Source of the DNA: Paracoccaceae bacterium | GTDB taxonomy: Bacteria > Pseudomonadota > Alphaproteobacteria > Rhodobacterales > Rhodobacteraceae | Reading direction: 5' to 3' | NCBI GenBank assembly: GCA_022763485.1 | Contig: JALEGX010000097.1 | Span: 1 to 64,000, forward strand | DNA: 64,000 nt | Part shown: positions 44,741-53,010 of the stretch, piece after piece | Numbering within the stretch: the first letter of the stretch is position 1 | Layout: every line of letters begins with the position of its first letter | The notes under the pieces: model-generated | The model's database searches: none | What the model was told of the DNA's origin: nothing | What the model saw: the letters and a program-made list of their open reading frames with translations, nothing else | Translations under genes and position numbers: made by a program

Positions 44741-44755
44741 AGTAAATAAATTACT
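44741..44755. promoter_or_regulatory. AT-rich inverted repeat AGTAA-N5-TTACT
   Basis: The dyad lies in a short AT-rich island between the BrkB-like gene and the small gene at 44857. It could be an operator of the small gene; the regulator is unknown. Confidence 0.25.
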
Positions 44756-44856
44756 TTGGAAAGCCCTGCCGGGGCGCTACACTTGGGAAGCGGCGAAAAT
44801 CGTCTGCTCGAATTTCGTTGCACGGTTGTTTCAATAGTAAGTTTGTCAGGTCTGCC

Positions 44857-45057
44857 ATGAAGAAAAAGAACCCCGAATTGCGTCGCCACGCGCAACTGTT
44901 CGAACTCCTTTATCAACAGAGCGTCCGTGAAGAATCCGGCAAGACGTCCCTGCGCACCGAACGTATCGCCCCGCCCAGCGACGCCCAGCAAAAGTTCCTG
45001 AGCTACGCCACGGATTCGGTCTTTGCAACGAAGCCGCTGCGACAGCGCCTAGTTTGA
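44857..45057 (+). CDS. Small basic protein, function unknown
   Basis: This 66-residue protein (MKKKNPELRRHAQLFELLYQ at the N-terminus) has mixed charge and no membrane segment, cysteine or recognised domain. Codon use is like that of neighbouring genes. No strong ribosome site precedes the ATG at 44857. I do not recognise the family. Confidence 0.5.
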   Translation: MKKKNPELRRHAQLFELLYQQSVREESGKTSLRTERIAPPSDAQQKFLSYATDSVFATKPLRQRLV

Positions 45058-45130
45058 ACCCGGTCTGAGCCGGATCTGGGGCCAGCCTGAGGCCGGCGCT
45101 CTGCCCCCTCAGGACGCCCCTTCTGGTCCG

Positions 45131-45847
45131 TCAGCCGCGGAACCCCGTGGCGACGACGAATTTTTCCGAACTGTCGGAACGGGATGCAGGCGGCTTGACG
45201 TTCACCACCTTGGTGAATTTCTGTTTCAGCAGCTTCTGCAATTCTCCTTCGGCACCGCCAGCCAGAACCTTGGCCACAAAGGTGCCGCCAGGTTCCAGCA
45301 CGTCAAAGGCAAAATAGGCGGCCGTTTCGCACAGGGAAATGATCCGCAGGTGATCGGTCTGCTTGTGCCCCGATGAAGCCGCCGCCATGTCCGACATCAC
45401 CACGTCGGCCTTGCCGCCCAGCCAGGTTTTCACCTTTTCGTCGGCATCGTCATCCATGAAGTCCAGCTGATGGAATTCAGCGCCGGCCAGCGGTTCCACC
45501 TCTTGCAGATCCACACCGATGATCCGCCCGATCGCCTTGCCGGATTTCTCACCCAGCGCGTTCACGCGGGGCACCGCCACCTGGCACCACCCGCCCGGCG
45601 CACAGCCCAGATCGACGACCCGTGCCCCCGGCACCAGGAAGCGGAACTTGTCATCCAGTTCCATGATCTTGAAGGCTGCGCGTCCGCGATAGCCTTCTTT
45701 CTGCGCCCTTTGCACATAGGGATCGTTCAGCTGTCGCTGCAGCCAGCGGGTTGAGCTGAGCTTGCGGCCACGGGCGGTCTTGACCTTGACGGTCAGATCC
45801 CGGCGTCCACGGCCTGAGGTGTTTTTTCCACTCGGTGTCTTTGCCAT
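45131..45847 (-). CDS. rlmE: 23S rRNA 2'-O-methyltransferase RlmE
   Basis: This 238-residue SAM-dependent methyltransferase of the FtsJ/RrmJ family methylates U2552 of 23S rRNA. The SAM motif is [17 protein letters not shown]. The K-D-K-E tetrad is consistent with [22 protein letters not shown] and FVAKVLAGG. The first 35 residues are a basic extension that may bind RNA. It lies downstream of ppx/gppA, the usual alphaproteobacterial order, with two palindromes in the 79-bp gap. Confidence 0.95.
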   Translation of the reverse strand: MAKTPSGKNTSGRGRRDLTVKVKTARGRKLSSTRWLQRQLNDPYVQRAQKEGYRGRAAFKIMELDDKFRFLVPGARVVDLGCAPGGWCQVAVPRVNALGEKSGKAIGRIIGVDLQEVEPLAGAEFHQLDFMDDDADEKVKTWLGGKADVVMSDMAAASSGHKQTDHLRIISLCETAAYFAFDVLEPGGTFVAKVLAGGAEGELQKLLKQKFTKVVNVKPPASRSDSSEKFVVATGFRG

Positions 45848-45875
45848 GTCTGGGCAACCTCTGTCACGGGCGGCA

Positions 45876-45921
45876 CCGGAATTTTGCGAAAATTCCGGGC
45901 CGGAAAATTTGAATTTTCCGG
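45876..45921. repeat. Tandem palindromes in the rlmE leader
   Basis: CCGGAATTTT (45876-45885) pairs with AAAATTCCGG (45889-45898). Directly next to it CCGGAAAATT (45900-45909) pairs with AATTTTCCGG (45912-45921). The two hairpins occupy most of the gap between gppA and rlmE. They could act as an RNA processing or attenuation element. Confidence 0.6.
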
Positions 45922-45926
45922 GCGCT

Positions 45927-47039
45927 TCAGAAGGGCCCGTCTTCCAGGACCCCGTCGGCGCTCATCTGGGCATAGAGCAGCCCTTCACGCAGGCCCCGGT
46001 CGGCCACCGACAAGCGATCGGTGGGCCAGCAGCGTAATAGCGCCTGAAGGATGGCAGATCCAGACATGATCAGCGCATGGCGGTCTTCCCCTATGCGCGG
46101 GTCTCGCCGGCGTCCCTGCGGGCCAAGTTCCAGATAGCCGCGGATGACCTTGTCGATCTGGTCGCTGGTCATGCGCAGTCCGTCCACCTTGGTCCGGTCA
46201 TAGCGTTTCAGCCCAAGGTGTGAGGCGGCAACTGTTGTCACGGTGCCCGAGGTGCCGACAATCTGGAACCCTTCGCGGGTCTGCTCATCCTTGTAGGGGG
46301 CGAAATCCAGCAGGTTTTCTTCGAAGAACCAGCTCATCAGCGCAAAACGGGCGGCATCGTCTTCGACATCGTTGAACTGATCGCGCAGCGTCGCCACCCC
46401 AAGCGGGACCGAGATCCAGTCCACAACCTTGGCAGCGGGAAACGGGCTTTCGGCAGGGTGGAACCCGGCATGCAGGCGCATGATGGCAGCGGGCCGATCC
46501 CGGCGCGGCACAGACGAGATGTCGATCCAGACCAGTTCCGTCGATCCACCGCCGATATCGACCACCATCAACTGTTCGGTGCGTGTCGAGACCAGGGGCG
46601 CACAGGAGATGACGGCCAGGCGAGCCTCTTCCTCGGGCTGAATGATCTCCAGCGTCAGACCGGTATCTCGCTTCACCTGGCGGATGAAATCGCGCGCATT
46701 TCGGGCTCGGCGGCAGGCCTCGGTGGCCACCAGACGCATGTGGCGGACCTTGTTGCGCTTGAGCTTCTGCTGGCAGATGCGCAGCGCCTGAACGGTACGC
46801 GCCATGGACGAGCGGGACAAACGTCCCGTCCGTTCAAGCCCGGCGCCCAGCTGCACCGACTTGGAGAAACTGTCCACCACATGGAAGCCGCTGCCCTTGG
46901 GTTGGGCAATCAGCATCCGGCAGCTGTTGGTGCCCAGATCCAGCGCCGCGTAAAGCGCATCGGGATTGGGCGGATTCGGCGCGGGGCTCTCGACCGCTTT
47001 GGGGAATGCGCCCGCACCTCTGCGACGCTTGGGCGCCAT
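45927..47039 (-). CDS. Ppx/GppA family phosphatase
   Basis: This 370-residue ASKHA-fold phosphatase has the phosphate-1 motif [18 protein letters not shown] near residue 30 and phosphate-2 [14 protein letters not shown] near 170. Family members remove terminal phosphate from polyphosphate or convert pppGpp to ppGpp; which one applies cannot be read. A basic N-terminal extension ([14 protein letters not shown]) precedes the fold. It is followed by rlmE on the same strand. Confidence 0.9.
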   Translation of the reverse strand: MAPKRRRGAGAFPKAVESPAPNPPNPDALYAALDLGTNSCRMLIAQPKGSGFHVVDSFSKSVQLGAGLERTGRLSRSSMARTVQALRICQQKLKRNKVRHMRLVATEACRRARNARDFIRQVKRDTGLTLEIIQPEEEARLAVISCAPLVSTRTEQLMVVDIGGGSTELVWIDISSVPRRDRPAAIMRLHAGFHPAESPFPAAKVVDWISVPLGVATLRDQFNDVEDDAARFALMSWFFEENLLDFAPYKDEQTREGFQIVGTSGTVTTVAASHLGLKRYDRTKVDGLRMTSDQIDKVIRGYLELGPQGRRRDPRIGEDRHALIMSGSAILQALLRCWPTDRLSVADRGLREGLLYAQMSADGVLEDGPF

Positions 47040-47113
47040 GATTCACGCCCTCCGATTTTCGTGTTACCTTCGACAATAGGCACGCCGTCTGAATACCGCA
47101 AGCCGCGAAAGAT

Positions 47114-47764
47114 TCAGTCCAACGGATTGTCGAAGTAGCCGGAAAGATATCGGTATTCATCCGCCAGCACCGGACGCAGCGCCTGCTGTGTTTCCGGTTT
47201 CAGATCATCGAACGTCAGGCTGCTGCGGCTGGAGTTGGACCTGCGGGGGACAACGGATTTGCCGGCCTTTGCGGACAGATCCTGGGCCAGTTCGTTCATC
47301 TGATCGGTGCGATAGACCTTGTCATAAGCGGCCAGATCCGGGCCCGCAAACATCCAGGTCGGCAGGATGTGGTGTTTGATGACCGAAGACAGCCGCGCAT
47401 ATCGTTTCAGGTTTGCAAAGAACGTGTCCGGATCCGGATCCAGCGGCAGCACGCCCCGATTGCGCAGCTTCCGGCTTTTGTGCAGGTCCTTCATGTCCAC
47501 CACCCGGTTGGTATAGACCGACATCAGCCGTTTGATCGGGTCCCGCACGACCGTGAAGCGAAAGGCGCTTTCGTGTCGCTGAAAATGATCGCCGCGCCAG
47601 CGCCGGGTGGGATAGGCCGTGTGATAGGTGGTGTGGCCGGTTTCCGACGGCGCGGGCGGGGTGAACTCAGGATCGATTTCCGCCAGCATTTCCTTGACGG
47701 ACGAACATCCCGCCTTCGGGACGGCGGCATAGGCCAGCCCCGGCTCTTTGATTGCGATAACCAT
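47114..47764 (-). CDS. Sulfotransferase family 2 protein
   Basis: This 216-residue protein has the PAPS 5'-phosphosulfate loop near the N-terminus (YAAVPKAGCSSVKEML) and the 3'-phosphate segment FTVVRDPIKRLMSVYTNRV. It should transfer sulfate to a carbohydrate or other hydroxyl group. No polysaccharide cluster is adjacent. It is divergent from the MetF operon and ends 74 bp from gppA. Confidence 0.82.
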   Translation of the reverse strand: MVIAIKEPGLAYAAVPKAGCSSVKEMLAEIDPEFTPPAPSETGHTTYHTAYPTRRWRGDHFQRHESAFRFTVVRDPIKRLMSVYTNRVVDMKDLHKSRKLRNRGVLPLDPDPDTFFANLKRYARLSSVIKHHILPTWMFAGPDLAAYDKVYRTDQMNELAQDLSAKAGKSVVPRRSNSSRSSLTFDDLKPETQQALRPVLADEYRYLSGYFDNPLD

Positions 47765-47798
47765 GTGCTGCTCGATTAATTGTTCTTTTCATGATTTT

Positions 47799-47814
47799 TT
47801 AACCTTCTGGTAAC
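47799..47814 (+). promoter_or_regulatory. Imperfect CtrA-like site
   Basis: TTAA-N7-GTAAC differs by one base from TTAA-N7-TTAAC. It lies in the 274-bp region between the sulfotransferase and the MetF operon. A chance match cannot be excluded. Confidence 0.2.
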
Positions 47815-47866
47815 TATGTGTCCACTTTTGCCGGGCAACCGGCAGAATCTGTTGCGCAAGAGACTC

Positions 47867-48019
47867 ATGTTTATGTTGAGAAGAATGATCCGGACGCTTG
47901 CTAGCCAAGCAGAGGCTGCCCAGATAAACAGACGAGACGCAAAACGTCGCTCAAAACGACTGTGTTGTCGAAATTCGACCATTGAATCCCGACTGTCCGC
48001 TTTAGAACCGGACCACTAG
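47867..48019 (+). CDS. Possible small basic peptide ORF
   Basis: This 50-codon frame (MFMLRRMIRTLASQAEAAQI at the start) ends 19 bp before the 'virulence factor' family gene. It is rich in Arg and Lys and has a CCRN motif. The ribosome site (AAGAG) is weak and the family is unknown, so it may be only leader sequence. A short palindrome GTCGAA-A-TTCGAC lies within it at 47967-47979. Confidence 0.22.
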   Translation: MFMLRRMIRTLASQAEAAQINRRDAKRRSKRLCCRNSTIESRLSALEPDH

Positions 48020-48038
48020 GTTTGGAGGAACGGAACCC

Positions 48039-48335
48039 ATGCCCGACGTCACCATTGTATATTGGCGCGATATCCCGGCGCAGGTCATTGTCGGCAAAGG
48101 CCGGCGTGGCGCAAAACGTCAGCTCGAAGAACGGTTCGAGCAGGCGATTGATCGCGCAGCGATGAAGGTCAATGCCAAGGACAGCGACGCCTATCTTGCC
48201 GAATGGCGGAAAGCGGCTCCGTTCACTGCCGAGGGCGACGCGAGTGAACTCGCGGAATCCGAAGCGAAACGCCTGGAAGCGGAGTATGATCAGGAGCGTC
48301 TGAAAGCCCTGATTGCAAATGACGGATGGGCATGA
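48039..48335 (+). CDS. 'Virulence factor' family small protein (PF13769 type)
   Basis: This 98-residue protein (MPDVTIVYWRDIPAQVIVGK) belongs to a small family labelled virulence factor in databases, a name without demonstrated function here. GGAGGAAC precedes the ATG. It is followed after 26 bp by the MetF-like gene and then by the methyl-THF methyltransferase, so it is probably a one-carbon metabolism accessory protein. Confidence 0.75.
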   Translation: MPDVTIVYWRDIPAQVIVGKGRRGAKRQLEERFEQAIDRAAMKVNAKDSDAYLAEWRKAAPFTAEGDASELAESEAKRLEAEYDQERLKALIANDGWA

Positions 48336-48361
48336 GCCTGAATTCTGTGTGGGAGGCCGCA

Positions 48362-49288
48362 ATGGCTTTGTTGAATTTCAAGAAACGCGGTGCCGACGCC
48401 CCGCAGACCGTTAACCCCGAAGTCGAGGCCTTCCTGCAGGGGTATTCGATCGAAGTCATGCCGCGCACGGCTGGCAAGGTCGAAGACTTCCGTGACCTGC
48501 TGCCCGCAGGCACCCGCGTCTACATCGCGCATATCGAAGGCACCCCGATCGAAGACATGGTCGCAACTGCCAAGCGCATCAAAGGCGAAGGCTATGATGT
48601 GATGCCGCACTTCCCGGCGCGCATCATCAAGGACGAAGCGACCCTGGCTGACTGGATCAACCGCTACCAGGGCGAAGCGGACGTCAAGCAAGGCCTGATC
48701 CTGGCCGGTGGTGTTGCCACGCCGCACGGCGATTTCGACAGCTCCATGCAGCTGCTGGAAACCGGTCTGTTCGACAAAGCCGGCTTCACCAATCTGCACG
48801 TCGCGGGCCACCCCGAGCCGAACCTGGACATCGACCCCAACGGCGGTCGGGCCAACACCTATGCAGCGCTGGACTGGAAACAGGAATTCTCCAAGCGTAC
48901 CGATGCGCAGATGGCTCTGGCGACCCAGTTCTGCTTCGAAGCCCAGCCGGTGATCGAATGGGCGAACGAGCTGAAAGAGCGCGGCATGAACCTGCCGATC
49001 CACATCGGTATCGCAGGTCCGGCAAAGCTGCAGACCATGATCAAGTTCGCCATCGCCTGTGGTGTTGGCCCGTCGCTGAAGGTTCTTCAGAAACGTGCCA
49101 AGGACGTGTCCAAGCTGCTGCTGCCGCATGAGCCCGATGAGATCCTGACCGATCTGGCTGCACACAAGGCCGCCAACCCGGACTTCAACATCGAGAAGGT
49201 CCACTTCTTCCCGCTGGGCGGCATCAAGACAAACGCCACCTGGGCGATCAACAACGGCGGCGCCTCGGCCAAGCCGGTCAACTCCTAA
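48362..49288 (+). CDS. Methylenetetrahydrofolate reductase-like protein
   Basis: This 308-residue protein of the MetF superfamily (TIM barrel) is divergent from E. coli MetF. Recognisable parts are PRTAGKVEDFRDLLPAGTRV, AHIEGTPIEDMVATA, and NLPIHIGIAGPAKLQTMIKF near 230. It would reduce methylene-THF to methyl-THF, the donor for the corrinoid branch, or run in reverse during methyl-group oxidation. GGGAGG lies before the ATG at 48362, so I reject a start 12 codons upstream. It is 9 bp from the methyltransferase gene. Confidence 0.8.
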   Translation: MALLNFKKRGADAPQTVNPEVEAFLQGYSIEVMPRTAGKVEDFRDLLPAGTRVYIAHIEGTPIEDMVATAKRIKGEGYDVMPHFPARIIKDEATLADWINRYQGEADVKQGLILAGGVATPHGDFDSSMQLLETGLFDKAGFTNLHVAGHPEPNLDIDPNGGRANTYAALDWKQEFSKRTDAQMALATQFCFEAQPVIEWANELKERGMNLPIHIGIAGPAKLQTMIKFAIACGVGPSLKVLQKRAKDVSKLLLPHEPDEILTDLAAHKAANPDFNIEKVHFFPLGGIKTNATWAINNGGASAKPVNS

Positions 49289-49297
49289 GGATCTAAA

Positions 49298-50362
49298 ATG
49301 ACCCGTACCATCATCGAATCAAAAACAAAAACCACGATCATGGGGTTTGACCAGCCGTTCACCGTTATTGGTGAGCGCATCAACCCCACGGGCCGCATGA
49401 TCCTGAACGCTGAGCTGGAAGCAGGCGATTTCAGCCGCGTCGAAGCCGACGCGCTGGCCCAGGTCGCCGCAGGCGCAACCGTTCTGGACATCAACTCGGG
49501 TGCCGTGTTCTCGAACAAGATGGCCGAAGATCCTCGTTACGCCGACAACAACTTCGTTGAGCCGGACCTGATGCGGGAACTGGTCAAGCGCGTACAGGCC
49601 GTCACCGACTGCCCGCTCTGCATCGACTCCTCGGTGCCCGGCGCGCTGGAAGCCGGCCTGGAAGCGGCCGAAGGTCGCCCGCTTCTGAACTCGGTCACAG
49701 GCGAAGAAGAGCGCCTGGAGATGGTTCTGCCGCTGGTCAAGAAATACAACGTTCCGGTTGTGGCCATCTCGAACGACGACACCGGCATCTCGGAAGACCC
49801 CGAAGTGCGTTTTGCCGTTGCCAAGAAAATCGTGGAACGCGCTGCCGACTTCGGCATCCCGGCACATGACATCGTGGTCGACCCGCTGGTCATGCCGATC
49901 GGCGCCATGGGCACCGCCGGCCTGCAGGTGTTCGAACTGAACAAGCGTCTGCGCAACGAGCTGGGCGTGAACACCACCTGCGGTGCGTCGAACATTTCGT
50001 TCGGTCTGCCCAACCGTCACGGCATCAACAACGCCTTCCTGCCGATGGCAATGGCCACCGGCATGACCTCGGCCATCATGAACCCGGTCGCTCTGCCGAT
50101 CGGTCCCAAGAAGATCGCCGAGAAGAAAGCCGAAGTCGAAGCCGCCGGTGTGGTTCTGCCCGAGGGCATGGACGACGAAGCTTTTGTCAAGCTGTTCGGC
50201 ATGGGCTCCACCAAGCCGCGCGCTGGTAAGGAAATGGAGGCCATCCGTGCCGCCAACTTCCTGACCAACAACGACGATGGTGGCGCTGCCTGGATCGCGT
50301 TCAACAAATCCCCCGACGACGCCGCAGGCGCACGGGGTGGACGTCGTCGCCGCCGCGCATGA
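49298..50362 (+). CDS. Methyltetrahydrofolate:corrinoid methyltransferase
   Basis: This 354-residue pterin-binding TIM barrel matches the folate module of MetH and AcsE/MtgA-type enzymes. Signatures are FTVIGERINPTGR near the N-terminus, DINSGAVFSNKMAED, CIDSSVPGALEAGLEAAEG and TTCGASNISFGLPNRHGIN. It moves a methyl group between methyl-THF and the corrinoid protein. With the proteins at 1069-1761 and 3129-4154 it completes a three-part methionine synthase. The last ten residues, ARGGRRRRRA, form a basic tail like that on the homocysteine enzyme. AAGGA precedes the ATG; a strong terminator follows. Confidence 0.9.
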   Translation: MTRTIIESKTKTTIMGFDQPFTVIGERINPTGRMILNAELEAGDFSRVEADALAQVAAGATVLDINSGAVFSNKMAEDPRYADNNFVEPDLMRELVKRVQAVTDCPLCIDSSVPGALEAGLEAAEGRPLLNSVTGEEERLEMVLPLVKKYNVPVVAISNDDTGISEDPEVRFAVAKKIVERAADFGIPAHDIVVDPLVMPIGAMGTAGLQVFELNKRLRNELGVNTTCGASNISFGLPNRHGINNAFLPMAMATGMTSAIMNPVALPIGPKKIAEKKAEVEAAGVVLPEGMDDEAFVKLFGMGSTKPRAGKEMEAIRAANFLTNNDDGGAAWIAFNKSPDDAAGARGGRRRRRA

Positions 50363-50383
50363 TCTGACGATCAGGAAATTCAG

Positions 50384-50416
50384 AAGGCCGGACAAGGGTT
50401 TGTCCGGCCTTTTTTG
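50384..50416 (+). terminator. Terminator of the MetF/methyltransferase operon
   Basis: AAGGCCGGACA (50384-50394) pairs perfectly with TGTCCGGCCTT (50401-50411), followed by TTTTTG. Confidence 0.92.
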
Positions 50417-50453
50417 TGTCCGCTCTCAGCTTTGGGTCGGGGCCAAGGTCGCG

Positions 50454-50903
50454 CTAATGATCGGAAAACGCGGCATTCAATGCGGTCTGGATCTTCAGAT
50501 GGGCCGCGATTTCCTCTGGTGTGAATCGGGCCGCGAAGCGGGCGAACTCTGCCATCTCCCGTTCCCGTATCTGTTCGATCACGTGGCGGCTCTGGTCTGT
50601 GAGCCGGTAGAAATGGGATCGGCTGTGCCGCGCATTGGCTTCTGTGCAGACCATCCCCTTGGCCAGCAGCTCTTTCAGCTCCCGCGCCACGAATTGCCGT
50701 TTCAGTTGCAGCAGCGCGGTCAGCTCGGGCGCCGTGGCCGACGGGCGGCTCAGCAAGGCTTCCAGAATGGCCCGCTGGCCCACGGTGATCCCGCTGGAGG
50801 CCAGGTCTGCCTCAACGCGGGCGGTGATGTTGCGCAGCAGCGGTCGTGTCAGCTGGACACCCGCATACAGCATGTCGGCAGGGGTTTGGGGCGCATCGGT
50901 CAT
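50454..50903 (-). CDS. MarR-family transcription regulator
   Basis: This 149-residue winged-helix protein has the MarR dimer helices at both ends and a DNA-binding region at about 50-105 (RPSATAPELTALLQLKRQFV, then a wing with HSRSHFYRL). The ligand and regulon are unknown. It is divergent from the DUF1992 gene; the shared 114-bp gap has inverted and direct repeats of a TTGACAA element, probably its operator. Confidence 0.87.
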   Translation of the reverse strand: MTDAPQTPADMLYAGVQLTRPLLRNITARVEADLASSGITVGQRAILEALLSRPSATAPELTALLQLKRQFVARELKELLAKGMVCTEANARHSRSHFYRLTDQSRHVIEQIREREMAEFARFAARFTPEEIAAHLKIQTALNAAFSDH

Positions 50904-50931
50904 GCCAGATCTCTACGGCGCGGGAAGGTGG

Positions 50932-50966
50932 GTTGTCCATTTGCTAGTTGACAACTGAGTTGACAA
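50932..50966. promoter_or_regulatory. Candidate MarR operator
   Basis: GTTGTC (50932-50937) mirrors GACAAC (50950-50955), and AGTTGACAA occurs twice as a direct repeat (50946-50954 and 50958-50966). The site lies 29-63 bp upstream of the MarR start codon in the divergent gap. TTGACA within it may also be a -35 element. Confidence 0.45.
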
Positions 50967-51017
50967 AAGTGCCGACCGGACGCAGATTGGCTCAGGTCAA
51001 TCGGGAAGGATCCTCAG

Positions 51018-51338
51018 ATGAAATGGCGTGATCTTGCAGAGAACCAGATCCAGAAAGCCAGATCGCAAGGTCAGTTCGACCATCTGGAAGGCGCAGGCAA
51101 ACCCTTGCCCCAGCGCGCCGCAGGGGATGTGATTTCAGCCGGGATGGCGATGATGGCGGATGCAGGCGTGCTGCCGCGCGAAATTGAGCTGAAGAAGGCG
51201 GTGGAGGCGCAGCGCAAGCGGTTGCAGGCCACCACGGACCCGGCCGCCAGAAAGGCCGAGATGCACAGGCTGGCAGATCTGGAGACACGGCTGTCCATCG
51301 AACAGGACGCGCGCAGAAAATTCTATCGCACGTCCTGA
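51018..51338 (+). CDS. DUF1992 (DnaJ-like domain family) protein
   Basis: This 106-residue protein has the DUF1992 signature (KWRDLAENQIQKARSQGQFD then LEGAGKPLP) near the N-terminus and a charged helical remainder. In other bacteria the domain accompanies J-domain-like proteins; the function is unclear. It is divergent from the MarR gene and may be under its control. Confidence 0.85.
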   Translation: MKWRDLAENQIQKARSQGQFDHLEGAGKPLPQRAAGDVISAGMAMMADAGVLPREIELKKAVEAQRKRLQATTDPAARKAEMHRLADLETRLSIEQDARRKFYRTS

Positions 51339-51369
51339 AGGGGGGCGTGGGACCGGCGGGTGACGGAAA

Positions 51370-52287
51370 TCAGCTGCCGATCAGGCTCCGGTCAAACGGC
51401 GTGGACTGATAGATCTGGTTGATCCAGTTGCCGTACAGAAGATGCGCGTGGCTGCGCCAGCGGTTCTGCGGATCGCGCGACGGGTCATCTTCGGGGTAGT
51501 AGTTGTTCGGAACGTTGATCGGCGTGCCCTGTTCGACGTCGCGGTCATATTCCTGCTTCAGTGTATCACTGTCATATTCGAAATGGTTGAAGATGTAGAG
51601 CGCACGATGCTCGGGATCTTCGACCAGACAGGGGCCGACCTCATCACTGCCCAGCAGCGTGCGCAGGCCGGGGGCCTGATCGATCTCGTCCTGTTTCATT
51701 TCGGTCCAACGGCTGACCGGGATGACGAAATCATCCGAGAACCCGCGCAGATAGGGTGAGGCCGGGGCCAGGTTCTGATGGCGGAAACAGCCGAACGCCT
51801 TGGCGTCCAGCATGTGTTTCTTGACGCCGTGGAAATGGTTGATCATTGCCATGCCGCCCCAGCACACGCCGAAGGTGGAATGCACGTTGGTCTGGGTCCA
51901 ATCGAATACCTCCTGCATTTCATCCCAATAGGTGACATCGGTGAAATCCAGATGCTCGATCGGGGCGCCGGTGATGATCAGACCGTCGAATTTCTCGTCG
52001 CGTACGTCCTGAAAGGGCCGATAGAATTCGGCCATATGTTCGGAAGCGGTGTTTTTGGTGCGGTGCTCGCTCATGCGGATCAGGCTGAGGTCGATCTGCA
52101 GCGGCGTGGCCCCGATCAGACGGGCGAACTGGTTCTCCGTCTGGATCTTCTTGGGCATGAGGTTCAACAGCCCGATCCGCAGGGGGCGGATATCCTGACG
52201 CGCCGCTTCGTCGTTCGACATGACCATGACGCCTTCGCTGGTCAGCACGTCATAGGCAGGCAACTCGGAGGGGATCTTGATGGGCAT
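51370..52287 (-). CDS. metA: Homoserine O-acetyltransferase MetA (MetAA type)
   Basis: This 305-residue enzyme acylates homoserine, the first step committed to methionine. The catalytic cysteine lies in [12 protein letters not shown] and the histidine-glutamate pair in [11 protein letters not shown]. In the specificity loop [10 protein letters not shown] a glutamate occupies the position that is glycine in succinyl-CoA users, which predicts acetyl-CoA as donor. The start at 52287 fits the family ([15 protein letters not shown]); the open frame to 52365 has no conserved sequence. No SAM-II riboswitch-like element is recognisable upstream. It supplies homocysteine precursors for the split methionine synthase in the same window. 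Confidence 0.93.
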   Translation of the reverse strand: MPIKIPSELPAYDVLTSEGVMVMSNDEAARQDIRPLRIGLLNLMPKKIQTENQFARLIGATPLQIDLSLIRMSEHRTKNTASEHMAEFYRPFQDVRDEKFDGLIITGAPIEHLDFTDVTYWDEMQEVFDWTQTNVHSTFGVCWGGMAMINHFHGVKKHMLDAKAFGCFRHQNLAPASPYLRGFSDDFVIPVSRWTEMKQDEIDQAPGLRTLLGSDEVGPCLVEDPEHRALYIFNHFEYDSDTLKQEYDRDVEQGTPINVPNNYYPEDDPSRDPQNRWRSHAHLLYGNWINQIYQSTPFDRSLIGS

Positions 52288-52428
52288 CGTCTTGGGGTTC
52301 CTCAAACTCTGTCCGGCGTAGATAATGCGCTGTGCTGTCGCTGCCAAGGCCGCTTTTGGCAACATCTGTTGACCAGTGGCTTTTGACGCGGTTCAATCGG
52401 GGCGCAGCGGCCATGCGGGGGGACGAAC

Positions 52429-53007
52429 ATGAACATCAGATTCCTTGGGGCGGTCGCCGCCTTACTCTTCGCCACCGGTGCGTTTGCGCAAAACAGTGAC
52501 CCGATGGCGTTGCAGCGCTGCATCTGGTCCTGCCTGGCCCGCTCTCCAGGGGCGGCCAGCCTGGAATACAATCTGTGCGTGGAGCGGTTCTGCGCTACGG
52601 AAACGGCGCTGTCGGGGATCCCAAGCAGCGGTGTCCCTTGGGATTTCGGTATCGCGTCCGACGGGATCACCCGGTTTGCCGGGCTGCAATTGCCCGGCGG
52701 GCAGGGCGAAGGCGTGTATTTCATGTGCAGCCCCCGGTCGCTGCCCTATCTGATGCTGTTTGCCTTTGACCGTCCCGAAGGGGCCTATCGCCTGAACATC
52801 GACGGGCGCGAATTCGTGCTGCCGTTTGACCGGTCGCGCGGTCAGCTGACCGTGTCGCTGCGCCCCAATGCGCAGATCCTGGACATTCTGGCGCAGGGCA
52901 GCTGGCTCAGCGTGACCGACCCTCAGGGATATACCGCTGCCAGCCTCAGCCTGTCAGGTGCCGCGCGGGCCATTGCCACCGCCCAGATCCAGTGCCGGAA
53001 CGGCTGA
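52429..53007 (+). CDS. Secreted protein, function unknown
   Basis: This 192-residue protein has a clear signal peptide ending near TGAFAQ-NS (residue 22). The mature part has four cysteines in the first 45 residues (CIWSC, LCVERFC), likely two disulfides, then a beta-rich body. No family is recognised. It is divergent from metA and converges on the P-loop gene with a 3-bp gap. Confidence 0.7.
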   Translation: MNIRFLGAVAALLFATGAFAQNSDPMALQRCIWSCLARSPGAASLEYNLCVERFCATETALSGIPSSGVPWDFGIASDGITRFAGLQLPGGQGEGVYFMCSPRSLPYLMLFAFDRPEGAYRLNIDGREFVLPFDRSRGQLTVSLRPNAQILDILAQGSWLSVTDPQGYTAASLSLSGAARAIATAQIQCRNG

Positions 53008-53010
53008 GCC

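Noticed and set aside
44723-44756. CtrA site in the AT-rich island
   Set aside because: TTAA is present but the second half-site is not at the required seven-base spacing.
52288-52428. SAM-II or other SAM riboswitch before metA
   Set aside because: The short region lacks the conserved pseudoknot sequence that I would expect; nothing beyond a possible promoter can be supported.
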